Below are positions 48,901 to 60,200 of a stretch of 64,000 nt of DNA, piece by piece; the first letter of the stretch is position 1; the number at the start of each line of letters is the position of its first letter. Source of the DNA: Chrysaora quinquecirrha (lineage: Eukaryota > Cnidaria > Scyphozoa > Semaeostomeae > Pelagiidae); assembly GCA_014526335.1 (NCBI GenBank), contig JACTAT010000052.1, positions 4,405,905-4,469,904 of the forward strand. The letters are read 5' to 3'. The notes beneath the pieces are model-generated. The model was not told the origin of the DNA. It saw only the letters and a list, made by a program, of their open reading frames with translations, and searched no databases. Position numbers and translations under genes: made by a program.

Positions 48901-51900
48901 AAAAAAGTTTAAGTTGCACCAGTTGCTGCCCTTAATGCTGCTCCTCAATCAGGGACCACTTCTTCTTCCAAAAAGAGTCAGCACAACATTAGCACATATG
49001 CCAGTCAACTGCATAAGGCTGTTTTACAGTTAACTGTGTTATCAGACATTTTCTTGAAGTTCTACAAGTTCTACCAGCTGCATTAGGGTGTTTTACGGCC
49101 ACTGTGCTGCCAGTCGTGTTGTTGAAGTTGTACAAGATGAAAGCTGAAGTTACAACAGATGCTGATCTTGATGCTGCTTCTCAATCATGAAAAGGGAGCA
49201 CTTCCTCTTTCACAAAAAGATGGACCATCATTAACACATTATACCGATCCACTGCATAAGACTGTTTTATGGTCCACTGTGTGGCCAGACATGTTCTTGA
49301 AATGAACTTGCACCAAATGTTGCTCTTAATGCTGCTCCTCATTCAAGAAAAGGGACAACTTCCATTGTCCAAACAGAGAAAGACCTACGTTAACACATAT
49401 AAGAATCCACTGCATTAAGCTGTTGTACAGTTCACTGTGTTGTCAACTATGTTCATGACGTTTTACAAAAGGAAAACTCAAAATGCACCAGACACCGATC
49501 CTGATGCTGCTCCTCAGTCACGAAAAGGGACCACTTCTCGTTCTACATGGTACATGGTACACTTGAAAACAAAGCCACAACATGCGCATGCATGAAAACT
49601 GGTACATTGTCACAAAAAGCTGATACACCGGTACATTGATGATAGCCGTCATCCACCAATCTGTAACACTCTCCCGTGTCACGCAGGGAGACACGGCAGC
49701 AGTAGACACAAGGACACGGGGAAATGATACCATAAAATCCAAGCTACCAAATCAGAGTTATCGGAAAACTTCTGTGGTTTGTAACTTTTATTTGCCACTG
49801 CCTTGTATGTTATCACTATTCATAAGGTATACCAGAGGGTATACAATATGGGATAAATCAGATAGGACAGGCTCAGAGTGCGTAAATTGTATTCGAACCA
49901 CTCTGGTCTTCTTGAGTAGGGTATATGTTTCTTCCAATGGCATTGCAAGGAATGGGAAAGGATTATTCTTGGATGCCACGATTGGTTTGATTTCTTCCAA
50001 AACTGCTTGACAAGAAATCTGACGACGCTTCCACCATGACTTAAATTGTTCAGATGAATAGCCACTATTTCCTCTAAGTCTAGTAGCCCATCCAAGGTTC
50101 TTCCCATTAAATTTTGTGTCAGTGTCCAGAAAAGTGCCCAGCCTTTCTCCGTACAAATATACGCACAGCTGGAAAACTTCCTCACTCAACAATGAATAAC
50201 AGGCGTGTCTTGGGTGTGGCAGCATGAGATCTTTTTCCTGACGCCGTTTAGTGTCTCGGCTATCGAGTCTTTATCACTACCGTAACGTATGGGACTGTGA
50301 ATACAACTTTGGCGTGTATTACTTGAAGCATTTATGGCTATTGAAGGTGTTGTGTTGTCGTGTTATAATCTAGCTAGTTTGTTGTGTCAGAAGCTCAGCG
50401 AGGTAACGGCTCGAACCCCAGCTACAGAAAGCGGTCACAGCCTGGTTGAGGTCTCAATTAGTTAACCTACTACTGAGATCTTTGGGGGTGATACTAAATA
50501 CTCCATTTCCCCTTCACCTTCACTCTATTGCACTAAGCTGTTTAACTCAAGTGAACGGTATTCAGTTCCCTGTTCATGCAGCCTATGTTCGAAACCCATC
50601 CACTTAGGATGATAGTACTGTTTTGACTGTTTTGTTCCGACACTATAGTGTTTAGTGATCTATTATGTTTTTTTATTAAGTGGCACTTGCAAGTCCTGTG
50701 GATTGCCTTTGAAAGAACTAAAGCTGCCTGAACCGGTCAGAACCAGTCTACAGCAAGGTCTTTTCGAAGTTGCTGAAAATGCAATCGTTGATGCGGAAGG
50801 TACCCCAGATGCTAATCCACTGAAACAGTTACTTGATATATCTACTGAAAAGACGAAAGGCAGCAGGATACTCAAGCTAAAACAGCTTATAAACACATCT
50901 GGGCCTTATGATACCGTACTTGATGTTTTGAACATTGCTTATCTAAGAAATAAAGGTTTCAATTCCTTTCAGGTATGTGATTTTTCCCTCTCTGTAATTT
51001 TATGATTTCTCCACAAGTGGCATACCACAATAGATTGGATTCGAACCTGGATTGCATGACCGTAGAGCCTACGACACTGAGCTTAGAGCTCAGTGACATT
51101 GCCGAGTAACTCTTCAAGTCATACAGCCCAAGGCTCTCTTCGCATTTGAGTTTGTATTTCGGCTATGTCGAGCCTTCTTCAGCACCATACATATTGGGTA
51201 TATATTTTGTAGTGCATAATAACGCCACTCTTATGGATGGGTCATAATTCTTGCATATGTCTGACGCAGTGGGTATGCACCACAGGGATAGGTTGGTACA
51301 GGTTGGTAATGAACCAACCTACTACCAAACATAATAAACCGCCCTAGCAAGACGTGACTACATCAAGCTCAAGCATAACCAGGAATCTTATAGTTCTATA
51401 AGCTCCCTGAGCATAGCTCCCTTGAGTGCGTGAAGCGGGCTACAGAGACCCTTCTTGAACCGTTAGATAGAATTCAATGTTACTTTTGGCTAAGCCTTAA
51501 CGCTCTATTTCATGGGAACACAAGCCTTGAACTAACTGCCGTTCATTTCTATAGGTGAAAAGAGTGGCAAAGCATTTTCTCGAAAAAGGAGACAGGCTTC
51601 TTGTTATATGCTCAAGTCCGTTGTTATCCAGTCTGCTTAGGTGTGCACCTGAACCGTCACAGCAACATCTGGTTGATCTTCTGCATTTCTTCAGAAGACA
51701 AAACTGTGGAATCTTCTTTGTTGACGATGAGTAAGTTTGCATTGCTTACTTTTTGATGAGCGTATGGAGTAAAGGGGAAATGGTGTGTTTAGCGCCATCC
51801 GCTAGGTTTAATGTCGCGGTCCGCAAAGTTTAATGAGACCTTGACCCTAGCTATAACGCTACCATTCTTGCCAAAATGGTTGGAACATTTCATAAAATTT

Positions 51901-52966
51901 GCTCCCTCTCCTAACAATAGTGTTTCGATAGCTTACATATACCATATTTCCTCGATTAAAAGATCCGATTAAAATTATTTGAGAATTTATACACAAACTA
52001 ACTTTCTGACGAAAACAATGTTTGCAACAACTGGCAGAAGGTGTCTCCTGATTCTTCCCATCAAAAATTTGCACATACACTATCAAAGGAGTGTACAGCA
52101 CCAACCTGATGGGCGGCTTAAACCGAATTCGAGGAAATACGGTATGCATATGACATTACAGTAGTCGAAATCGATATAAGTATCACAAGGATCATGTTCA
52201 GGGCCACTTGCTTTCATCAACGCAATGCTAAGTCACAAGGTTTGCGAGTCCCTTGTCTAAGACCGAACACAATTTCAAAGCTTCTCTACTCTATTCATTT
52301 TCTCTAGGAGACGGGGTGATCAAATCGACGACTATTTCATACTGTTGAGTATTATTTATCATAACATGAACATCAAGATAGTTACAGCAGATAACTTCTT
52401 TGATCATGTGCACTCATTTGACCCAATCACAAAGCGACACTTCAACAGATGGAAAAGATCGCATCAAATTGCTCTCAAGCGTTTCACGCAACAAGGCAAA
52501 CCCATTTTCACGGTAAGATGTATCTCAAAGTACATTCCATATATAAATATGTAGAGGGTCGTTAACGGTCTTTCGCAGTCCTGGCAAAAAAATGAAAATA
52601 ATGCCAACGACTATAGAGACTCGTAAAACAACACCTTCAACAATCAAAGATCATAGAGACTAGGTCGTTTAGTGTCTCGGTCTTCGAGGGTCGCTGTGAT
52701 AGAGATAGAAACCATTTCTTTAGGCGATTTGACTTGCAATAACTGCAAAAGACCGTGAACGACCCTCTGCGACTGCGGTACCAGGCTTAAGAAACCAGTT
52801 TTTATCCACGGTAGATAACTTGAAATTTTATATAAGCACATTTTTTTCGTCAGTCTTCTTTCTACCATAGCCCACAGCGAAGTATGACATTGACGTGCAA
52901 AGCACTGAGAATAGCTGGCATATTCCAGGACAAGATGGAAAATGGCTTTGCTGTACGAAAAGATGA
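45959..52966 (+). CDS. PRORP: Mitochondrial protein-only RNase P catalytic subunit
   Basis: Five exons: 45959-46878, 50681-50972, 51555-51730, 52308-52512 and 52871-52966. They total 1689 nt (562 aa, TGA stop) with intact phase at each GT-AG junction. PRORP (MRPP3) cleaves the 5' leader of mitochondrial tRNA precursors, in animals together with MRPP1/MRPP2. The start MQKSFSLKAIWNK gives a basic, acid-poor presequence. An in-frame ATG at 45935 is the alternative. Helical PPR-like repeats occupy about residues 150-290 (MKQMTETGFEPHSRTYHSII and others). The zinc-binding half CKSC opens exon 2 and its partner SWHIPGQDGKWLC is in exon 5. The NYN-type nuclease Asp residues are visible in TVLDVLNIAY, FFVDDE, QIDDYF and IVTADN. 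The usual DG of IDGLNVA is DV here. Length is close to the human protein (583 aa). Confidence 0.94.
47665..47922 (-). other. Unidentified open frame, possible gene remnant
   Basis: An 85-codon minus frame with a protein-like composition (SRNIDYGLFTLADVGHNMLV, then DRLEGNKQNILYLLIQD). A neighbouring minus frame at 47820-48074 contains VGSGDPESATSLLMGLCKFC in a different phase, so the stretch could be a frameshifted retrocopy. No family was recognised. It lies in PRORP intron 1, antisense to that gene. Confidence 0.25.
48330..49545 (+). repeat. Degenerate ~160-235 bp tandem array, 7 copies
   Basis: Each unit carries TGCTGCTCCTCAATCATGAA, GGGACCACT(T/C)CCTCTTCC, ACACGTATA..CCACTGCATTAGGCTG and GTGTTGTCAGACATGTTCTTGAAG in that order. 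The TGCTSCTYCTCA word falls near 48340, 48601, 48765, 48937, 49173, 49330 and 49505. Spacing is irregular, so it is an old, partly deleted array in PRORP intron 1. Confidence 0.8.
49788..50225 (-). CDS. Hypothetical 145-codon ORF antisense in PRORP intron
   Basis: An ATG-started frame (MLPHPRHACYSLLSEEVFQL...) with mixed hydrophobic and charged composition, including FKSWWKRRQISCQAVLEEIK. It is not low-complexity and not part of the neighbouring array. It matches no family I recognise and has no visible signal peptide or membrane segment. It could be a remnant of a mobile-element protein or a nested gene. A SINE lies just upstream on this strand (50391-50530). Support is limited to frame length and composition. 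Confidence 0.3.
   Translation of the reverse strand: MLPHPRHACYSLLSEEVFQLCVYLYGERLGTFLDTDTKFNGKNLGWATRLRGNSGYSSEQFKSWWKRRQISCQAVLEEIKPIVASKNNPFPFLAMPLEETYTLLKKTRVVRIQFTHSEPVLSDLSHIVYPLVYLMNSDNIQGSGK
50391..50530 (+). repeat. tRNA-derived SINE, family A, copy 2 (partial)
   Basis: Plus-strand copy with CGGCTCGAACCCCAGC, GTCACAGCCTGG, AATTAGTTAACCTACTACTG and CCTTCACCTTCAC, in the order of the full copy at 54516-54690. Confidence 0.7.
51010..51110 (-). repeat. SINE-like repeat with B-box word
   Basis: The minus strand has GGTTCGAATCC. The edge TCCACAAGTGGCATACCACAA (plus strand) is shared with 12328. It sits just after PRORP exon 2. Confidence 0.5.
51765..51872 (-). repeat. tRNA-derived SINE, family A, fragment
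   Basis: GGGGAAATGGTGTGTTTAGCGCCATCCGCTAGG and GAGACCTTGACCCTAGCTATAACGCTACC correspond to the 3' two-thirds of the copy at 54516-54690, with an internal change. It follows PRORP exon 3 at 51730. Confidence 0.55.
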
Positions 52967-54295
52967 TGCTATAATGTTTGAACCATTTTGTGTAATATTC
53001 TAGTTAAATTCTTAAATAAGATTTTCATCAGCCATTTCTTCTCAAGCCGCATTCGTATTTGATTTTTAAGAAACTCATCGCGAAAAATTTAAGCAACATC
53101 AGTATTGGAAAATGTTCAACTCATTCTGCGAAATACTTTATTTTATTCTCAGGAATAAAAGAATTTCAGTGAAAGACAAGCCTAAAGCATGCAAATACGA
53201 TCAATAAAGCGGCGGCGGGCATATGTGCAAGGTGACCTTAATAGGTACCACAGCCCCGACCACAACCGAGAGGTCAAGGCAGTCATGAAGTGCCGCCCGT
53301 TTTTCCATACCCACCCAAGTCTACCGGTAAATTCTGTCACTCGTGGTGGTAGCCATGTACAGAAAAAATAACGACATTTTTTACCCAAAATTTAACACCC
53401 GAGGAAACTTTAAATGCGGCGAAAAGGCCTTTGCCCTGAAAACTAAAACGCACTTACCCGATTTGCACCATAAAATTGATTCCAAATACAATGGATGTCT
53501 CATAGTTTTTTTCAATATTTTACTACCCATTTGGGCGGCACGTCTAGTAAAATGAACACTGGAAGTGCCCCCCTTCTGTGTTTTCACTTCGAGACAATCG
53601 ATACTCCATTGCATTGCATACGCAGAGCTGAAATCATGTGGGTAACTTTTTCAGTGCCAATTTCCCTACATCAGGGTTGATTTTTCGTAAAGAATCTCTA
53701 CACATGGGTAGTAAAATATGTATAACATTTTAGACATGCATTGCTTTGAAAAGCCTGATAAAAAGTGCGTTTTAGTTTTCAGCGCAAATGACTTTTCGAC
53801 GCATTTAGAGTTGCCTCAGGCGTTAAATTCAAACATTTGAGATATTGGTACAAATGGGTAACAAATTTCGTGGTTTTTTCTATACATGGGTACCACGAGA
53901 AACAGAATTTATCGGTAGACATAGGTGGGTTTCATTTGAACAATGAAGGGACCACCCAAGAGAATACATAAAAAATATGACAATATTGAACTCAATAGAT
54001 GCTACATAAAGCTATCTCACTTCAACAGTAAGGATAAAGTTATTATTACGAATAATAATAACAATAATCCATAATAATAATAATAATAATAACAATAATG
54101 CGGCAAAGAATGAATTCTTTGCCGCATGCATAGCAACAATAGGGAACCATTTTTTACTCTAAATTACCCAACAAAACAAGAATAAAAAAAGTGAATGATA
54201 AAACTTTTTTCCACGTTTTAGGGGAGAAACATAAAACTATCTGTACAATATAAACATCCTTTTATTTATAATAACAAGCCTTCAAAGTTGTAGTT
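52967..54295. other. Convergent spacer between PRORP and the GTSF1-like gene
   Basis: Both genes end into this stretch. A plus AATAAA at 53154-53159 is a candidate PRORP poly(A) signal. An AATAATAAT tract lies at about 54040-54100. Small frames at 53182-53680 overlap each other on both strands and show no conserved feature. Confidence 0.5.
54261..54266 (-). terminator. Polyadenylation signal of the GTSF1-like gene
   Basis: AATAAA on the minus strand, 30 bases past the TGA at 54296-54298. Confidence 0.6.
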
Positions 54296-57200
54296 TCATC
54301 TTTTGTTCTTTATGGTTCCAGGGGGTTCCATACTGTTGTCTGGTGCAAGTTTAAAAACTGGCGAGGGCAGTGCCCCGCCCTCTGCCTCGACCTAACGGAA
54401 AGCAAAGAAAGGTTTTATAACTTGCGAGAAACATCGGAAACATCTTTGGACAAGATTTTTTCGTCAGACAATCCTTAGAGTATGAACGTCAGAAACAGAC
54501 CGAAACAACTGACTAAGGTGAAGGTGAAGGTGAAGGTGAAATGGTGTTTAAGCGCCAGTCGCTAGGATCTCAGTAGTAGGTTAACTAATCGAGACCTCGA
54601 CCCTGGCTGTGACGCTACCGTGGCTGGGATCGAACCCTGACCACACTGAGCTCTTGACACCACGAGTCAGCTGGACTACACCACGACGCAACAGCACCAA
54701 GGCGGCAGGGGGTTGTCACAGACACGAACAGAACAACAAGTCAGAGACAACAAACAGAAAGATCCCTGCAAGCCCGGTATGGACATGTGTTTGAGATGTA
54801 TGAACTTTCCACTGTTAATATAATAGAAACTTACCCCTTTTGTTGACAACAGTGGACCATTCGTTGTTTTCCTTCTGGAACGAAAAAATAGATGACGTTT
54901 CAATTATCATGAATAGACCTTTCCAAAGAGGTCTGGGTCGGGTGCGACACTTTTCTGGAAAATGGTAGACATTTCTAGCAAGGGAATCCTCTCCGTGTGC
55001 AACGACTGGAATTACGGTCAGTTTAGGAAATTTAGTTCAGCAAATCTTCCTCCATACTCACGAATAATGGAAGAAAAAGAGAGTGAAGGAATCTGCAACA
55101 ATGTTGAAAATGTATGCAGAAATTCAGAGGCATACAAATTCCTCTTACCGGTTGGACAGAAAGTCCTTGCATAGATGTTTCCATACTCTTCGTTGCCGTT
55201 GAAAAGGAATCTGGTGGCAACAGCACTGGCTGAGCAGCTGCTGCTCCTGGCCTGCCAGGACTTTGGTGGGAGGCTGCCGCAGTCGGCCTGGCAGGACTCT
55301 GATTGGCGGCTGCAGCTCCTGGCCTCGAAGGGCTATGATTTGCTGTTGGCAATTGACCAGCCTCGTACAAAAGCCCCACTTCATGTGCTTGCCTCATCTT
55401 CTTAAGATCATCCATCTGTCTGATAGGCCTTGGCTTACTGAGATGACTTGCTTCATCTAAAATCAAAACAGGGGCATTTATTACGGAATTCAAGCTTTAA
55501 GGCCTGGCTAAACTAGGAGACATGCCACGCGCAACATTGATGTCTCCTAGGTGTTTAGCCACCCCGGAAACTTTGTAGCACGCGACAAAATTTGTAACAA
55601 GAGACGCACAAATGTTTCTGAAAGAAACAGAAACTTTTCTTGTCTTGTCTCCGCGACATGCAAATGACTTTGGGGACATGTTGTTCGCTTGCCACTCGCA
55701 TGTTTACCCACGCTGGGAGACACGCCGAGTAGGCAGTGTCGCGCGCGACAAGTCTCCTAGTTTAGCCATAGCTTTAGAGGGTTTTTTTAATTAAAGGGAT
55801 GTTTATTTGACTGGGCATTAAAATGATGTATTCTGCTTTTAGCGTTTTACTCAAGCGTATTTTACTCTAAAAATCGAGCATTTAATCTTTCATTTTTCAT
55901 AACATAAGCCAATAACATATGTAACAGGGGCTGATTTGTTAAAAAAGTCAGTAAAAATATTAAAGCCCCTTAAAATTATACAAAAAGATTTCAAAATTGC
56001 GTCTGAAATTAATCGTCCGAAAATAAAACGTCCGAAAATTTCACGTCTGAAATTTTTAGGAGTCGCTGTTTATTGTAAACAAAGAATTGATACAATATTG
56101 CTCGACTTACCTTCAGGCAGTTTCGCTATTCCGAGCAACGCCCATCTCGCAGCGTCTTGCATTGCAGATCGTTTCGTTCTGTGGGTGCCATGGCTTCTGA
56201 ACACCTTGTTCATATTTTCAAACCTACATTCGTATGAAAAGCCACCATAATTAGATCCCATATGTGACTCGATGAATTTCGGTGCATTAATCCTGTTCTT
56301 TTGACAATACTGATTCAATGGGCTTTTATAGTCGACGTTTGCACCTATAACAAGGAGAAACTTCATTATTTTGGTTTGGTACCGCAGGAGAAAGGCTTGG
56401 GACAAGCGCCTTTTAACATCTTTTAACAATAATTCTGTTATATTAAACACTAGTCAACCATTGGCTGACTATGTGATGAAGATCGAGAGGTATGTGCAAA
56501 GAAAATGTAATATTTCTTGAATAATCATTTCGTATTTTATATGTAGGTTAAAAACCTTGGCGGACTAGATAATCCAAGTCCGACCGGTCCGAATTAACGA
56601 GAGGCTGGATAAACGAGAGGTCGGATGAACGAATAAATACTGTAACTCTTCTGAAAACAGCAATTCTAAGCAAATCTGGAGGTTGTGTTATGATAAATTT
56701 GCTGGCCCGCCCCTAGATCCCCCTTGATTGCCGCACCTTCGCTGCACTAAGCGCCTTACACACATATTGTTACCTCGTTAAAATTTCTGTTAACTCTTTA
56801 TTGAAGAAGATTCCCTTAGTTATCTTTCCAACTCTACATCACTGGCTTTAACTGTACCTTCAACTGATTTAACTTTGACTAATGAATGCACAGCTGCAGC
56901 TATGGCCGAGTAAGGACGAAGATAAAGGTTCATAACCGAATTAAATTCGCTGCATCATAACTTCGACGTATAAACTATTTGGAGCAGCGCTGGAGTCCAA
57001 AGTGTTGCGTCACCCTTGCTTTGGTACATACAATAGACGCATTACTGATACTTATAACAAGAAAACTAGATCTTTAAAACTTACTGTCAATTTTTCCCGT
57101 TGGTGGGGGATAAACTGCAAGAATAGCCTTGATCTTGGCTTCTCTCTCATCCTCTGTCCAATCTTCAGGATTGTCTGACCTGAAAATGTATCCATATTCT

Positions 57201-60200
57201 TATTTTCATATATAAGAAAAACATTTCGGAAAAGGGCCAAATTTCATCGATAAATGTCTCAGATTTCAACAAACTTCTTTCTGCAAAACGGCTTCAAAAG
57301 ATCATTACTAAATACTAACTAAACATAGATTTTTGTGGCTTACTTCTTGAAGTCTTCAGGTGTAAGGCCCATTTCTTTAATTTTTTGTTGCTGTCGGTTA
57401 TATTTTCGTTTGTAATTCTTTTTCTGGGTAGCCGTCATTCTAAAAAAAACAATGCCATTGATGAATATTGTCATTTCCTATGATTCATGGGTCACAAAGC
57501 ACCAGCAACGTGACAATATCATAGAAAGTGCGGTAGATATCAATCTGAAAAAAAATCAAACGTGAGTGAGGCGGGCCGTAGAGTAAAATAGCCTAGGGAA
57601 CATTAATCAAAAGAAAGTAGTTATTTCCACTTAAACTTTTTAAAACATTATGCTGACATTACATCCACATTGACTTGTCGTTCCTAATTTCATTTCGGAA
57701 ATAAGAATTGCTCCTAAATACGTAATTTATTAACGTGAGTTGTGAGTGATCGCTCCTGCAAATGCACTCACGGCAGCTTTTTACTCGCAAAAACGCACTC
57801 AAATTTTCTCACGAAAAGGCCTGAGATGAAAACCAATGCTCGACTGAAAAAGGCATAGAGTGGGCACAACACTGGGGTCCCAATGCACTGGTGGTGCTTG
57901 CTAGCCACTGCCTCCAATGTCCCTGGGCTATACTAGTGTACCCATACAAATATAAAAACAAATGAAAACAACCTGTCCCAATCTGCTGGCCTCTCTTGCA
58001 ACAAAATCATGCTTTCTGGTTCTTCGTTGACCTCTTCTTCCTCTTCCTGCAGCTCCTGTTCCATTATTATCTGATGATGTTCTTCTGCTTCTATGTATCA
58101 ACAGCAGATCAATCAGTAGTACAGTCAGTCAGCCCCCTCTATCTCAATAAACCTCTGTCTTTCTAAGCTTCTTTCTAACTTGAACTGAAGTTGCAATCTG
58201 CTAGCAATAGATGGTGGCTGCTACCTAATTTTCTTTCTGTATCTCAAACTTCTCTGTCTCACAGTGGTGCAGCAAAGGGGGCAAGTGCCCCCCCCCCAAG
58301 CACCAAGTCATAGGGGTGCAAAATTCTAGAATGTTTTTAGTCAATTGAAAAAATCATAGCGTGACTTAAAATGTGACAAAAATGGAATGTAGGTCTGCTG
58401 CTGGTCATACCCCCTTTCACCAAGTTATAAAAAGTTATGGTCATAAATGAAACATAAAGATTCAGTCTTTGGTTCTTAACTTTTCATTTTTAGTATTCTC
58501 ATAAATACCTCAAAACTTTTCTATCAACACTAACTGGCAATGACTTACTATGGTAAGACTAATACATCACTGAAACAACATGCTAAATACATAAACAATG
58601 ACAACAAAACAAAAATATAAACAAATACCAAAACATACCAGCCTCCCAGTCCTCACTACTTTCAGGCTTATTCCATTGTGGGTGATGTTCGACAGGCGGC
58701 AGGTAGTGCCTCTCAAGGCCGCTGGCTATGAAACCAAAAATACAATTATTGGCATACGGCATACTTCATAAGCATTGAGACAATTAAAGGGGGCTATTAT
58801 AGATTTGCAGCTTAACAGCTTCAATGCTCAATTCAAGTACAGAATACAGATTTGACAATGTTTTTTCTATGTTTTGCAGCTTCAGAAAAAGAAGGGTCTT
58901 GCATCTTTTTTCTCTATTGACATCCGTTTTCAGCCTCTTTTACAGCCTTGTTGGAGTCAAAGGAAACAATTTATAATACACAGAAAGTAAACACTGGTAA
59001 CAGTAACACTGGGGAAAAATTTTCATAGTAAACAGAAGTTTGAAGTATTCTGTCTCAAAAACAACAAAACTTTGTCTTGAAACTTCTGAAAAGTGTTTCT
59101 TACATTGTAGTTTTTGAAGAGAGCTTTTGAAATATTTTGCTGAAAATTTGGGAGGCACTGTTTCTCAAATATGCCTATTTTTCTTTGCTTTGTTTTAGCT
59201 ACCTCTTCTCAAACTATCATATATATAATTCTTTTTTAAAATTCCTAAACTGAGAAAATCCAGCTTTCTGGCTGTTTTTTTATAGATCCTGGCATATTGG
59301 AGATTCAGCAGCGGATTGCCAGATAATCTGGATAATCCAGTACAACCCTAATCATCTTTTGACCAAAACATCCATAAATCTAATTTTAACTAAAATTTTT
59401 TAACTACTGTCTGATTGGATAAAAACAGGAAATTTATTCATACCTCTCTCGATATCTGCTTGCACCACATGCTAAAAGATGATAATATTCTTTATCAATA
59501 AATAATCATTTTTGTTACAAAGAGACAGTTTTAATAAGATCATGGGTGTAAACAAGCAAATAAAGCAAACTTAATTCTAAATTTTAGCTGGAATAGAAAA
59601 ACCTACCTTATCAGGACATTCTATGAGGTGTTTCTCAAATATTCTTTCTGGCACATGATGTATTGCATTAAAGGGGCAAATTTTGAAACCAGTACCTCCG
59701 TGATTCTGGAAAATAAACAAAAAATATTTCATTTTATAGTTCCATGACAGAGCAGGGTTGAACAAGATGCTACTCCTTTAAAGGCAAGACCTTAAAAGTT
59801 CTTGAAAAATCAGAGATTTCGGCCCCCAAGCTTTGCTTCGAGTCAAAGTTGTGACTTAACTCACATAGAGAGATTGCTTATTTAACAAGGTGTAAAGGAA
59901 TCTATGATGATGGTAGTTTCCATAAACCACAAGTTTAAATAACATTAGTAAAAGGTGTTGTGGTAGGGGCATATGGGCAACATTTGTATCGCATATGCAT
60001 ACAGAAAACAGTACTCTGCATGCAAAATTGCACTGGAAAAAGAGATTGAGATTACATATATATTTAAATGCCAAATCATAAGTGCACTGTACTGTAGCAT
60101 CATTGAGGGTTATTACCCTATGATCAGGGTAAATCTGTTATGATATCTCATTGGCTGGAAACAATTGCATGCAACATAATGACAGGGCATCATTAAGAGT

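Larger units (their letters stand above)
46879..50680. other. PRORP intron 1
   Basis: A 3.8-kb intron with several open frames and a large degenerate tandem array (48330-49545). Bases 47660-48074 and 49788-50225 have coding-looking frames on the minus strand (listed separately). The 50391-50530 stretch is a SINE. No PRORP exon was seen inside it. Confidence 0.6.
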
